The notes: generated from the sequence alone by a model not told the origin. A stretch of DNA of 64,000 nt from CBDFLS01 sp965249185 (GCA_965249185.1 CBDFLS010000002.1:496001-560000); one strand, 5' to 3'; shown: positions 15,494 to 24,405, numbered from the stretch's first letter. Numbers and translations are program-made.

Positions 15494-17169
15494 CTGACCC
15501 ACCCCGCACGGGAGTGACCCAGTACGCCCAGGACGTGATGGACGGCCGGATCCTGGCCGGCCGCCTGGTGCGCCTTGCCGCCGAGCGGCACCTGCGAGAT
15601 CTCGACACGGGTCAGGAGCGCGGCCTCTGGTTTGATGATGTGGCGGCTGAGAAGGCCATCAGCTTCTTCGAGCTGCTGCGCCTCGCTGAAGGCGAGTTCG
15701 CAGACAAGCCCTTTGTGCTCCAGCCCTGGCAGGAGTTCATCGTCGGCAGCCTGTTCGGATGGAAGGGAACTGACGGACACCGCCGCTTCCGCACTGCCTA
15801 CATCGAGATGGGCAAGGGCAATGGCAAGACACCGCTGGCGGCGGCCATCGGACTCTATGGCCTGGTGGGTGATGACGAGCCGGGCGCCGAGATCTACCCA
15901 GCCGCGGTGACCCGAGATCAGGCCAACATCCTCTTTACTGATGCCAAGAAGATGGTCGCCGCTTCTCCAGCTCTCTCCGCACGGATCGAGAACCTGGTCC
16001 GCAACCTGTCCTATCGAGATTCCTTTATGCGACCGGTCAGCTCGCAGGCCAGGTCCCTGGACGGCAAGCGCGTCCACATGGCACTCATCGACGAGGTCCA
16101 CGAGCATCCTTCAGCTCTTGTCGTGGACAAGATGCGGGCCGGCACCAAGGGCCGTCGGCAGGCCCTAATCCTGGAGATCACCAATGCCGGCTATGACCGC
16201 AACTCGGTCTGCTGGCATCACCACGAATATAGCCGCCAGGTAGTTGAGCAGCCGGATCTGAATGACACCTGGTTTGCCTATGTCTGCGGCCTGGACGAGG
16301 GAGATGACTGGGCGGATGAGGCGGTGTGGCTCAAGGCCAATCCGAACCTTGGCGTCTCTGTGACGCTCAAGTATCTCCGGGAGCAGGTGGCGGAGGCCAA
16401 GGGGATGCCGTCCAAGCAGAATATTGTGCGACGCCTCAACTTCTGTGAGTGGACCGAGCAGTCCACCCGTTGGCTGGACATGGACATTTGGGATCTCGGC
16501 GCCGAGTCCTTCGACCAGGACGAGCTGCGCGGCCGGATGTGCTACGGCGGCCTGGACCTGGCGAAGTCTAGAGATCTCAGCGCGCTGATCCTGTTGTTTC
16601 CGCCCCAGGCGGAGGGCGAGCGGTGGAAGGTCCTCTGCCGATTCTGGGTGCCGGAGGAGGACATCACGCGGCGCTCACTAAAAGACGGCGTGCCTTATGA
16701 GGTCTGGAGAGACGAGGGATTCATCGAGGCCACCCCGGGCAATTCCACCGACCGCCGATTCATCAACGCTGCCATCGTGGAAACAATGGGCCGCTACGAT
16801 GTCCGTGAGATTGCGTTCGACCGGGTATTCTTCGAGGGCTACTCCGAGGAGCTGGCGGACGAGGGAGTGCCCATGGTCCCCTTCGGCCAGGGGTTCCTGT
16901 CCATGGCCGGTCCGACCGCCGAGCTGGACCGGATGCTCCTGGCCAAGGAGATTCAGCACGGCGCCAACCCGGTGCTACGCTGGATGGCTTCCAACGTGGT
17001 GGTTCAACAGGACGCGGCCGGCAACATGAAACCCGACAAGGCGCGCTCCTCCGAAAAGATCGACGGCATCGTTGCGCTGGTCATGTGCCTGGGAAGGGCC
17101 ATGGTGCAAAAGGACGCCGGTCCCTCTGTGTACGACGAAGACCGACCCGACGGGCTCCTGACATTATGA
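15481..17169 (+). CDS. terL: Terminase large subunit
   Basis: 562 residues from ATG 15481. The ATPase Walker A is GKGNGKTPL (near 112) and Walker B is ALIDEVHEH (near 202). The RNase H-like nuclease domain has its acidic residues in YGGLDLAKSRDL (near 354), AFDRVF (near 447) and KIDGIVALVM (near 528). It belongs to the Terminase_1 (HK97-like) group. It pumps DNA into the prohead through the portal and cuts it. Confidence 0.95.
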   Translation: MAQIADPPRTGVTQYAQDVMDGRILAGRLVRLAAERHLRDLDTGQERGLWFDDVAAEKAISFFELLRLAEGEFADKPFVLQPWQEFIVGSLFGWKGTDGHRRFRTAYIEMGKGNGKTPLAAAIGLYGLVGDDEPGAEIYPAAVTRDQANILFTDAKKMVAASPALSARIENLVRNLSYRDSFMRPVSSQARSLDGKRVHMALIDEVHEHPSALVVDKMRAGTKGRRQALILEITNAGYDRNSVCWHHHEYSRQVVEQPDLNDTWFAYVCGLDEGDDWADEAVWLKANPNLGVSVTLKYLREQVAEAKGMPSKQNIVRRLNFCEWTEQSTRWLDMDIWDLGAESFDQDELRGRMCYGGLDLAKSRDLSALILLFPPQAEGERWKVLCRFWVPEEDITRRSLKDGVPYEVWRDEGFIEATPGNSTDRRFINAAIVETMGRYDVREIAFDRVFFEGYSEELADEGVPMVPFGQGFLSMAGPTAELDRMLLAKEIQHGANPVLRWMASNVVVQQDAAGNMKPDKARSSEKIDGIVALVMCLGRAMVQKDAGPSVYDEDRPDGLLTL

Positions 17170-17179
17170 GGAGGCTAGT

Positions 17180-17362
17180 TTGATTCATAATCTGCTCCAT
17201 CGTGTAGACGTCCGTGACCTTATAGCTCTGAGTGGTATAATCGCTGTTGCCGTGGGCCTCTGGATGGTGTACGTTCCGGCAGCATTCATTGTCATCGGGA
17301 CCCTGTTCATCGGCGTGTGGGTGTGGACCTCTCCTCTGTCGAGGCGAGGTGAAGGAGAGTAG
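17180..17362 (+). CDS. Small two-helix membrane protein
   Basis: 60 residues beginning at TTG 17180, with a good GAGGAGG ribosome-binding site 5 bases upstream; the stop abuts the portal start. Two hydrophobic helices (residues 14-30 and 32-50) and a basic C-terminus (SRRGEGE). Its location between terminase and portal is unusual for a holin, but it is the only obvious integral membrane protein of this phage and so the only holin-like candidate. Confidence 0.55.
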   Translation: MIHNLLHRVDVRDLIALSGIIAVAVGLWMVYVPAAFIVIGTLFIGVWVWTSPLSRRGEGE

Positions 17363-18880
17363 ATGGGCGTCCTGGACCGTCTGCTTGGCCCACGGGCACA
17401 AAGCAGCCCCATAGACGACTTCTGGTATCAGCCAGTCGGCCTCATGACCAACGCCGGCGTCCGCATGTCGGCTGATACTGCGATGACCTTGTCCACGGTC
17501 TACGCTTGCATCCGTATCCTCGCCAACACCCTTGGAATGCTTCCGCTGCCGATCTTCGAGCACATGACCGACGGAGGCAAGCGACGTGCCCCCAAACACC
17601 CGCTCTACTACGTGCTCCACGACCGGCCAAACAATCGTCAGACCTCCATACAATGGCGCCAGATGATGGTGGGACATATGGCGCTCAGGGGCAATGCGTA
17701 CAGTCAGATCATCTTGGGCAATACAGGCTACGCCACTGAGCTTATCCCGCTGAATCCCGACCGAGTCCGCGTTGAGCTGCTGGAGACGGGGCGCCTCCGT
17801 TACCGGTATCAGCCCCAGAATGGGCGTGAGGAAGTCTTCCTGCAAGACGAGATCCTCCACTTCTCCACCATGAGCTTGAACGGGGTGACGGGGCTCTCGC
17901 TGATCGGCCTGGCCAGACAGTCGTTCGGCCTCACCATGGCGCTGGAGAGCCACGGGGCCAGGTTCTTCTCGCAGGGTGCCCGCCCCGGCGGCACGTTGCA
18001 GCATCCGGGTAAGCTGGGCAAGGAGGCACACGAACGCCTCCGAGACTCTTGGAAAGAGCACTACGGCGGGCTGGAGGGTGCCCACAGACCAGCCATCCTT
18101 GAGGAAGGCATGGAGTGGAAGCAGCTGAGCGTCAACAACGACGACGCTCAGTTCCTGGACTCCCGCCGCTTTCAGGCCGCTGAGGTGGCCCAGTGGTTCG
18201 GGGTCCCCCTGGAGCTGCTCCAGCTGGAGGGCCGTGGGACGACCTGGGGGACTGGTATCGAGAACCTGCTGATCGCGTTCGTCACGTTCACCATGGATCC
18301 ATGGTTTGTGACCATGGAGCAGACCATCAACAGCAAGCTGGTCCTGCAACCGGACCGCTTCTTCGTTGAGTTCGTCCGCGAGGCCCTCATGCGAGGAGAT
18401 GGCAGGAGCAGGTCCACGTTCTACAGCAGGATGGTTCCCCTTGGTGTGATGACCCGAAATGAGGTCCGCACACGCGAGAACCTCAACCCGCTGCCTGGCC
18501 TCGATGCTCCCCTCACCCCATTGAATATGAGCCAGGGGGGCGTCACCCAAAAGGCCATGGTCCTCGCGCTCGATGCGAGCGGCCGCCTGGTGCGTCGGGA
18601 GATCTCGGCGATTCGCAAGGCAGCTCCCAAGTATGCCGACGACCCAGAGGGATGGCGGTCATGGGTGGAGGCCTTCTACCATGACCTTCGAGGCGACGTG
18701 GCTGAGATTACGCATCTGGACTCTTTTGCGGTGGGCGCCTACTGTGAGGACCAGGTCCGCGACCTGATGGCGAATGGCGTGGACGTATTGGAGCGATGGG
18801 ACAGGGAACGCCCGGCGGCGCTGGCCGCCCTGATGATGGGAGGAGACGAAGATGCCATTGCCGATACCGAACCCGAATGA
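17363..18880 (+). CDS. HK97-family portal protein
   Basis: 505 residues, somewhat longer than the usual 400-450. Family landmarks: VSTVYACIRIL near 44, PLYYVLHDRPN near 80, WRQMMVGHMALRGNAY near 99, LNPDRV near 133, FGVPLELLQL near 277 and MTRNEVRTRENLNPLPG near 370. The last 100 or so residues are an extra helical domain. It forms the dodecameric DNA entry ring at one capsid vertex. It overlaps the protease gene by 29 bases. Confidence 0.95.
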   Translation: MGVLDRLLGPRAQSSPIDDFWYQPVGLMTNAGVRMSADTAMTLSTVYACIRILANTLGMLPLPIFEHMTDGGKRRAPKHPLYYVLHDRPNNRQTSIQWRQMMVGHMALRGNAYSQIILGNTGYATELIPLNPDRVRVELLETGRLRYRYQPQNGREEVFLQDEILHFSTMSLNGVTGLSLIGLARQSFGLTMALESHGARFFSQGARPGGTLQHPGKLGKEAHERLRDSWKEHYGGLEGAHRPAILEEGMEWKQLSVNNDDAQFLDSRRFQAAEVAQWFGVPLELLQLEGRGTTWGTGIENLLIAFVTFTMDPWFVTMEQTINSKLVLQPDRFFVEFVREALMRGDGRSRSTFYSRMVPLGVMTRNEVRTRENLNPLPGLDAPLTPLNMSQGGVTQKAMVLALDASGRLVRREISAIRKAAPKYADDPEGWRSWVEAFYHDLRGDVAEITHLDSFAVGAYCEDQVRDLMANGVDVLERWDRERPAALAALMMGGDEDAIADTEPE

Positions 18881-20075
18881 GGACCATGAGGAATTCGTGG
18901 GCCGCTGTATGGCCGACGAGGAGATGATCGACGAGTTCGAGGACGCCGATCAGAGGCGAGCCGTCTGCGAGAGCCAATGGGAGGGAGGCGAGGCCAGCGC
19001 CAAGCAGTCCTATCCGAGCGTTGCCCAGGCGGTCCTCGGAGAGCCATGGGCCATTCGCTCCGAGACATTCCATGTCATCTGTGAGCTGGTTCGTGATCGG
19101 GTGGCTGGCCACAAGCTCTCGGCTCAAGAGATCGAGACTCGTGTGGGCGCCGCCCGGATCCGGCCAGGTGCGGCCAGGTCCGGTGCCATCGCGGTGCTGC
19201 CGCTCTTCGGAGTGTTGTCCCAGCGGATGAACATGATGTCCGCCATGAGCGGCGGTACCAGCTTGGAGAAGTTTGGTGAGGTCTTCCTCCAGGCCATGGG
19301 CGACTCGACCATCAGCGCGGTGGTGATCGACGTGGACTCACCAGGCGGCTCCGTATTCGGAGTTGAAGAGCTGGCGAACATCATCTATGGGGCGCGTGGC
19401 AGCAAGCCGATTGTTGCCGTGGTCAACTCCATGGCGGGCAGCGCCGCCTATTGGATCATCGCTGCCGCCGATGAGATCGTGGTCACCCCGTCTGGTGAGG
19501 TTGGCTCCATCGGCATCCTGGTAGCCCACGAAGACCTGAGCGGCATGGCAGAAAAACTTGGCGTCAAGACTACGCTCCTCAGCGCGGGCAGGAAGAAGAT
19601 TCTTGGCAACCCATTCGAGCCCCTGAGCGAGGAGGCGCGGGCGGACATCGAGGACCGCATAGACGGCTACTACACCGCTTTCGTGGGTGCCGTGGCCAGG
19701 GGTCGGGGAGTAACGCCGGCCAACGTGCGCGCCGGCTTCGGCGAGGGAGGCATGGTGCCAGCCAAGGAAGCTGTCAGACTTGGGATGGCCGACACCGTAG
19801 GAACACTCCGGGAGACACTTGACCGCCTAGGCGGCCGAGAATCCCAGGCCTCGGGAACTAGGGCGGAACTGGTCGAGACGCCAGCCTCAGCGGGTTCGGC
19901 GGTTTATCATCTGACCGGGACCGAAGTTGAAGTGACTGAGCGGACCGAGACGACGGGCTCGGATGGTACGGAAGTTAGGACCGACCTGATTGACCCGACT
20001 GAGCCGACTGAGCCGACTGAGCCGAGCGATCTTAAATTGCGAGCCCGCCAGCTGCGGCTGGCACGTAAATCGTAA
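18852..20075 (+). CDS. S49-family (SppA-like) prohead protease
   Basis: 407 residues. An N-terminal module (FVGRCMADEEMIDEFEDADQ, residues 15-34) resembles the small domain common at the start of phage head proteases. The S49 core shows VIDVDSPGGSVFG (near 157) and the nucleophile Ser197 in NSMAGSAAYWI, with a candidate general-base Lys in GRKKILGNPF. The C-terminus ends in a DPTEPTEPTEP repeat from 9-base tandem units (19997-20026). It matures the head and may also act as scaffold. Confidence 0.9.
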   Translation: MPLPIPNPNEDHEEFVGRCMADEEMIDEFEDADQRRAVCESQWEGGEASAKQSYPSVAQAVLGEPWAIRSETFHVICELVRDRVAGHKLSAQEIETRVGAARIRPGAARSGAIAVLPLFGVLSQRMNMMSAMSGGTSLEKFGEVFLQAMGDSTISAVVIDVDSPGGSVFGVEELANIIYGARGSKPIVAVVNSMAGSAAYWIIAAADEIVVTPSGEVGSIGILVAHEDLSGMAEKLGVKTTLLSAGRKKILGNPFEPLSEEARADIEDRIDGYYTAFVGAVARGRGVTPANVRAGFGEGGMVPAKEAVRLGMADTVGTLRETLDRLGGRESQASGTRAELVETPASAGSAVYHLTGTEVEVTERTETTGSDGTEVRTDLIDPTEPTEPTEPSDLKLRARQLRLARKS

Positions 20076-20167
20076 GAGATCTCCAGTCATTACCCAGCTG
20101 ATTCACGGGGGTCCTCGACCAGCTCAGGGGTTGACAGTACCCTCCAGGCCGTGCGACCCTTTGCGCT

Positions 20168-20315
20168 GTTAGCACAACATATAGTAGTGGTCTGGTGTCA
20201 GGCCCGCCCGAAGGTGGGAAACAGCACCAGATGACACGGCGTTAGCACTTCCGACGAAGACGCGAACCCGTGGGACCGACAATGATCGGTGCCCGGATCG
20301 CGTCTTTTCTTTTAT
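20168..20315 (+). ncRNA. Structured leader upstream of the capsid gene, ending in a terminator-like hairpin
   Basis: The 272 bases between protease and capsid carry no gene but much structure. A stem TCTGGTG/CACCAGA (20191-20197 with 20225-20231) encloses CCCGCC-CGAA-GGTGGG (20203-20218). GTGTCA (20195-20200) can pair alternatively with TGACAC (20232-20237). Direct repeats GTTAGCAC flank this fold at 20168 and 20241. A 9-bp perfect outer stem AAGACGCGA/TCGCGTCTT (20257-20265 with 20298-20306) with an inner ACCGA/TCGGT stem follows and runs into TTCTTTTAT. It resembles an attenuator or processed leader; I recognise no known RNA family. Confidence 0.5.
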
Positions 20316-20347
20316 CCGCCACGGCACCACCAAGAAGGAGAGCGCAC

Positions 20348-21667
20348 ATGGTACAGGCAAAGGTTAAAGACGAGAGCGAAGTCAGGGCGCTCCTGGTGAG
20401 GGAGCGAGCTGAGCTGGTCACAGCGGCGGGGGAGATCTCCGCAACGGAGAAGCCCTCGGAGGACCAGCGGACCCGCTTCGACGCCATCGAGGAGCGGATC
20501 GGCGAGATCGACGCGAAGATGACGGAGATCGACAAGGTGCGCGAGTGGGAGCGCGGCCAGGCAAAGGTCGTCGAGGGCGTGACTGTCGGCGACAGCCCCT
20601 TCGTCTCGAAGGAGACCGCGCCCTACCCCTCCTTCGGCCACCAGCTCAGGGCCATTTACGACGCGACCCTCGGTGATGTCAGTGCACGCGAGAAGCTAAT
20701 GAGCGTCCCGAAGTACCAGGCCGATGCCCAGGGCGCCGGGATTGCCATAGACAGTGACGGCGGCTTCCTGGTCCAGACGGACACCGCCTCGGAGATCATG
20801 CGCCGCATGAACGAACTTGGGCGGATCATCGGCCTGGTGCGGCGTGTCCCTCTGAGTCCCGCCGCCAACGGCATCGAACTCCGGGGCATTGACGAGACCA
20901 GCCGTGTGGACGGATCTCGCTGGGGTGGGATCCGAGGTTACTGGGTGGAGGAGGGTGAGGCGCCGACGGATACCAAGCCCACCTTCTACAAGGTCCCGTT
21001 GAAGCTCAAGAAGGTGGCGGCGCTCGGCTACGCGACCGATGAGCTGCTTTCGGAAGTCGCTGCCATGACGACCATCTTCACGGAGGGCTTTGCCGAGGAG
21101 CTGCTCTTCAAGGTGGAGGACGCCATCTTCGAGGGCGACGGAGCTGGCAAGCCTATGGGCATCACCAGCGCTAACGCGGTGGTCTCGATTGCCAAGGAGG
21201 AAGGTCAGGCGGCCGCGACCATCGTGCACGAGAACCTCATCAAGATGTGGACCAGGCTGCACGCCAGGTCCCGCGCCAGCGCCGTCTGGTTCATCAACCA
21301 GGACGTTGAGCCCCAGCTCGATGACCTGGCCAAGAACATCGGCACTGGCGGCGTCGAGCCCAACTACGTCACCTATGACACCTCCGGCGTCTTGCGCATC
21401 AAGGGCCGGCCAGTGGTGCCGGTGGAGTACGCGTCCACCCTCGGGACGGTCGGGGACCTCGTGCTGGCAGACCTAAGTCAGTACGCCCTGATCGACAACG
21501 GCGGAGTCAAGCAGGCCCAGTCCATCCACGTTCGTTTCACCACGGACGAGATGGCTTTCCGGGCCACCTATCGGGTGGACGGCAACCTCTTGTGGAAGAG
21601 TGCGCTGACTCCATTCAAGGGGACGAACACGCAGAGCCCAGTTCTCACCCTGGCCACCAGATCCTAA
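20348..21667 (+). CDS. HK97-type major capsid protein
   Basis: 439 residues from ATG 20348 with an AGAAGGAGAG ribosome-binding site. The first 100 or so residues are a charged helical delta-like scaffold domain (ELVTAAGEISATEKPSEDQR and on). The mature fold starts near 105 and shows ALGYATDELL near 230, AIFEGDGAGKPMGI near 262 and YALIDNGG near 380. It builds the icosahedral shell. An upstream in-frame ATG at 20270 lies inside the terminator-like hairpin and is rejected. Confidence 0.95.
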   Translation: MVQAKVKDESEVRALLVRERAELVTAAGEISATEKPSEDQRTRFDAIEERIGEIDAKMTEIDKVREWERGQAKVVEGVTVGDSPFVSKETAPYPSFGHQLRAIYDATLGDVSAREKLMSVPKYQADAQGAGIAIDSDGGFLVQTDTASEIMRRMNELGRIIGLVRRVPLSPAANGIELRGIDETSRVDGSRWGGIRGYWVEEGEAPTDTKPTFYKVPLKLKKVAALGYATDELLSEVAAMTTIFTEGFAEELLFKVEDAIFEGDGAGKPMGITSANAVVSIAKEEGQAAATIVHENLIKMWTRLHARSRASAVWFINQDVEPQLDDLAKNIGTGGVEPNYVTYDTSGVLRIKGRPVVPVEYASTLGTVGDLVLADLSQYALIDNGGVKQAQSIHVRFTTDEMAFRATYRVDGNLLWKSALTPFKGTNTQSPVLTLATRS

Positions 21668-21739
21668 ACGGAGATCCCAGCCCCATAAGCCAAACGAAGT
21701 GCTAAGCGGAGATCTCAGTTCCACAAGCCTGCGAAGGAG
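21664..21739 (+). repeat. 38-bp imperfect tandem duplication in a phage intergenic region
   Basis: Unit 1 (21664-21701) and unit 2 (21702-21739) both run CTAA-CGGAGATC-CAG--CCA-AAGCC-CGAAG, about three quarters identical. The second unit ends in GAAGGAG, the ribosome-binding site for the gene at 21747. The first copy overlaps the capsid stop codon. Confidence 0.6.
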
Positions 21740-21746
21740 AACAGCC

Positions 21747-22415
21747 ATGACCAAGCGATTCCGCACATTCAGCGTACTGATTCTGGCGGTGCTCGCCGCC
21801 CTGATGGCGGCTGTCGTGCCCAGCCTAGTTGAGGCTCCCTCAGCCCCCAGGGGCATCTTGAGCAAGAGCCATCCCGGCCCAGTCAGGCTGGGCGACCTGC
21901 TCGCGCGGGTCAAGACAGGGGCAGCGCTACCAGCCGTATCCGGTGCAGCTCAGCGGCTCGTGGAGAACGCGAACATCGTCTACGTCCTAAAGCCGGGGGA
22001 CCATCAAGCAGGCGTGGTCGGCGATTCCATCAACGCAGGGAAGGTACATAGTCTCGCTTTCCTGCTCCAATTTGGGGCCCTGACTGGTGATGCGATCCTC
22101 AGCATCTACTCTGGAGCCACGGCCGCGACCAAGACCACGCAAGAAACGTTCCGCTATCGGCTGGCAGATGCCGTTCAAGGTAGCGCCACCGCAGACACCT
22201 TCGGAGCGTGGGCAACTTCCTCAGCTCTGACACTCACGGCGGCGACGTACCAGAACAAGATGCTGGTGGTGGAGATCGACTCTGACGAGCTGACCGACGG
22301 CCAGAACTGGTGCACGTTGGATCTCGACTCTACCGCCTCGGCGCTGAACGCTTCGGTAGCTGCGGTCTGTGAGCCACGGATCCGAGCCAATGTGATTCCG
22401 ACGGTGATTACGTAG
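21747..22415 (+). CDS. Phage structural protein with N-terminal hydrophobic leader
   Basis: 222 residues. Residues 7-30 (TFSVLILAVLAALMAAVVPS) look like a signal or membrane anchor, odd for a virion protein directly after the capsid gene. The rest is Ala/Thr-rich and beta-rich, like decoration or head-fibre proteins. It has only two Cys, both late. Function is unknown; position suggests a capsid accessory protein. Confidence 0.6.
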   Translation: MTKRFRTFSVLILAVLAALMAAVVPSLVEAPSAPRGILSKSHPGPVRLGDLLARVKTGAALPAVSGAAQRLVENANIVYVLKPGDHQAGVVGDSINAGKVHSLAFLLQFGALTGDAILSIYSGATAATKTTQETFRYRLADAVQGSATADTFGAWATSSALTLTAATYQNKMLVVEIDSDELTDGQNWCTLDLDSTASALNASVAAVCEPRIRANVIPTVIT

Positions 22416-22499
22416 CACGATTGCTGGAGGCCTTCGAGCAGTAGGCGACTCACGGAATCCGCTCCGCTCAGAGCGGGGCCAGAAGAAGGAGTTTAGGCC

Positions 22500-23231
22500 A
22501 TGCCGAACGTGGTAGGTAAGCGAATCAAGGGCAACATCGCGTACTTCGATTACGGCGCCCACCGGATGCGTCTGCTGGACGCCATCGGCCCAGATGTCAT
22601 CAAGTGGGAGCTGCGGCCAGACACCGCAGGCTTGCAGGACCAGGCCGGCACGGGGACCGACCCACACGGCGCCGTGACCACCGTTGTCGAGGCGGGCGCC
22701 GGCACGTCGGAGATGACGGCTTCCAAGACAGCGGGATACGCCGCCGAACTGGTGACCGCCGCCAACGAGAACGACGGCATCTCCGTGCAGATCGCCGACG
22801 AGAACTTCGAGTTCACGTCGGACCAGATCCTCTACTTCGGGATCGAGTTGGAGATCGACGAAGCGACTCAGACCGACTTCCTGGTGGGTCTGTGCATCAC
22901 CGATACAGCCCTACTGGGCGGGCTCACCGACGGCGTCTACTTCGAGTCGGTGGACGGCGGGCTCGGGGTGAGCACGGTGACGGAGAAGAACAGCAGCGAG
23001 ACCCAGTCGGACAGCGAGGGAACGCTCGCCGATGACACGCTGATGTACCTGGAGTTCTACTGGGATGGCACCGCCGTTTACTTCTTCATCAATGGGGTCG
23101 AGGTCGGCAGGGTCACCCTCACCGTTCCAGACGACGAGGCCCTCCGCCCCTCCATCGAGTTCCTCACCGGAGAGGCGGTCGCCCACACGATGAAGATCCG
23201 CCAGGCGCGGTGCATCCAGATCGGGAGGTAG
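22500..23231 (+). CDS. Predicted capsid decoration or head-fibre protein
   Basis: 243 residues, acidic and beta-rich; strands such as ILYFGIELEID, GVYFESVDGG and LEFYWDGTAVYFFINGVEVG suggest a concanavalin-like jelly roll. A GAAGGAG ribosome-binding site precedes ATG 22500, and a small hairpin CCGCTC/GAGCGG lies just upstream. Its place between capsid and connector genes favours a head surface protein. Confidence 0.6.
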   Translation: MPNVVGKRIKGNIAYFDYGAHRMRLLDAIGPDVIKWELRPDTAGLQDQAGTGTDPHGAVTTVVEAGAGTSEMTASKTAGYAAELVTAANENDGISVQIADENFEFTSDQILYFGIELEIDEATQTDFLVGLCITDTALLGGLTDGVYFESVDGGLGVSTVTEKNSSETQSDSEGTLADDTLMYLEFYWDGTAVYFFINGVEVGRVTLTVPDDEALRPSIEFLTGEAVAHTMKIRQARCIQIGR

Positions 23232-23233
23232 AC

Positions 23234-23485
23234 ATGACGGCAAGAAAGAGCAAGAACGCGGCGGCGGACCAGGCAGCGTCGGAGGCCAATGCAGCGGAGG
23301 ATCGGGCGGCGACTGAAGCCAATGCAGCGGAGGCCCAGGCGGCGGCGGAGGCCAAGGTAGCGGCGGTGGAGGTGTATGCCGACCCCGAGAACAAGGGGAC
23401 GGTGATCTTGGGCCGCTGGCCGGATGAGAGCGAGAAGGACGAGGAGTTCAAGGAGCGGGTGGCCAAGGCCAGGAAGGGCGGGTAG
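23234..23485 (+). CDS. Small Ala/Glu-rich coiled-coil protein
   Basis: 83 residues from ATG 23234, 2 bases after the preceding stop. The first half consists of repeats of the type AAxEANAAEDRAATEANAAE, a long coiled coil; the second half (VEVYADPENKGTVILGRWPD) is a short beta segment. It is probably a small head or joining protein. Function unknown. Confidence 0.6.
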   Translation: MTARKSKNAAADQAASEANAAEDRAATEANAAEAQAAAEAKVAAVEVYADPENKGTVILGRWPDESEKDEEFKERVAKARKGG

Positions 23486-23488
23486 TAG

Positions 23489-23924
23489 ATGGCTGTCAGG
23501 CTTGAATCGACCATCAAGCGGTTCATCGGGTCATCCACCGATCAGAAGCCCCGGCTAGGTGATCCTGGCATCGACAAGGCCACCGATCTTCCCGCCGGTT
23601 CATCCTTCCTGGAGGAGGACACCGGACAGGTGTTCCGATGGACAGGAGCGGTGTGGGCGGTAGCGGTCAAGGACGACAGAGTTGAGGTTCTGCTGACCAC
23701 AATCTTGCGGCAGCAGAGAGCTGATCCTCCACTCCTGCAAGGAGATTCCGGATCACCTTCGGGTCGCGCAGACCATCATCCATGATCTTGACCTGAGCGT
23801 CCGGTACTACCACTACGAGCCCGCGCGCAACTGGCGGGAGCTGGCAACTGGAGCGCCTCACCAACCGGAGACGTGGCCGCTGGAGATCCTGGCAGCCACT
23901 CACAACATGGAGCTGGCGAGATGA
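23489..23924 (+). CDS. Hypothetical phage protein, reading frame broken near 23710
   Basis: From ATG 23489 the frame encodes a compact protein (FLEEDTGQVFRWTGAVWAVA, near residue 40) up to VEVLLTTILRQQ near 23711, then diverges into low-quality sequence ending at 23785. The +1 frame has no start but continues as ELILHSCKEIPDHLRVAQTI and reaches a stop at 23922-23924, which overlaps the next gene's ATG. That overlap supports the shifted frame as real coding. The join lies in CAGCAGAGAGC. Either an indel or a translational shift explains it. Confidence 0.5.
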
Positions 23925-24178
23925 ACGGAAGACTCAACCATCCCCGCGCCCGCTTCGACCGGTATGTCGAGCAGACATGGGGCAAGGAAGGGAAGGATTT
24001 GTCAGCCGAAGACCGGGACCTGGCCATTGCTGACTGGCAGGTTTCGGAGATGGCGCGCCGGCTGGGGAACGGTTCGCGCCGATGGCAAGGTAAGGCGTTG
24101 GACGTCACCGCTAGGGGTGGTCCCTGGGCAATGGCGATCACGCTAATGGGACTGCTGCTGAAGGGTTCAGGAGGGTAA
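23921..24178 (+). CDS. Hypothetical phage protein
   Basis: 85 residues from ATG 23921 (ATGA overlap with the preceding frame). The N-terminal half is charged and helical (LSAEDRDLAIADWQVSEMAR); the C-terminus ends in a hydrophobic stretch (PWAMAITLMGLLLKG). No family recognised. Confidence 0.55.
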   Translation: MNGRLNHPRARFDRYVEQTWGKEGKDLSAEDRDLAIADWQVSEMARRLGNGSRRWQGKALDVTARGGPWAMAITLMGLLLKGSGG

Positions 24179-24180
24179 TC

Positions 24181-24396
24181 ATGGTGAGGTTGTTGCGGTT
24201 CCTGGTCAGGCGGACACTCCAGAAGAAGATGCTGGAGCTGGGCGGTCCGCACGCGAGGGCTGGGGTCGAGATAGCCGAGTGGTTGGAGGCGGCCATTGCC
24301 TTCGGTCGGAAGCCCAGCAAGACGACTCTGGAAGCACTCCACAAGGAGTGGATGGGCGTTTACAACAGCTCTAAGCCGTTGCTGCCCACCGAGTAG
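24181..24396 (+). CDS. Small basic helical phage protein
   Basis: 71 residues, starting 2 bases after the previous stop. The N-terminal 20 residues are strongly basic (VRLLRFLVRRTLQKKM). Function unknown; likely part of the head-tail joining region by position. Confidence 0.55.
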   Translation: MVRLLRFLVRRTLQKKMLELGGPHARAGVEIAEWLEAAIAFGRKPSKTTLEALHKEWMGVYNSSKPLLPTE

Positions 24397-24405
24397 GGAG
24401 GACCG

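Noticed and set aside
20131..20159. TTGACA at 20131 as a capsid promoter
   Set aside because: At 16-18 bases downstream there is no acceptable -10 box; TATAGT at 20180 is too far.
20191..20237. Self-cleaving ribozyme in the capsid leader
   Set aside because: The hammerhead core (CTGANGA with GAAA) and the HDV nested layout were looked for on both strands and are not present.
20270..20347. Upstream start for the capsid protein
   Set aside because: The 26 extra codons lie in the terminator-like hairpin and there is no ribosome-binding site; ATG 20348 has a strong one.
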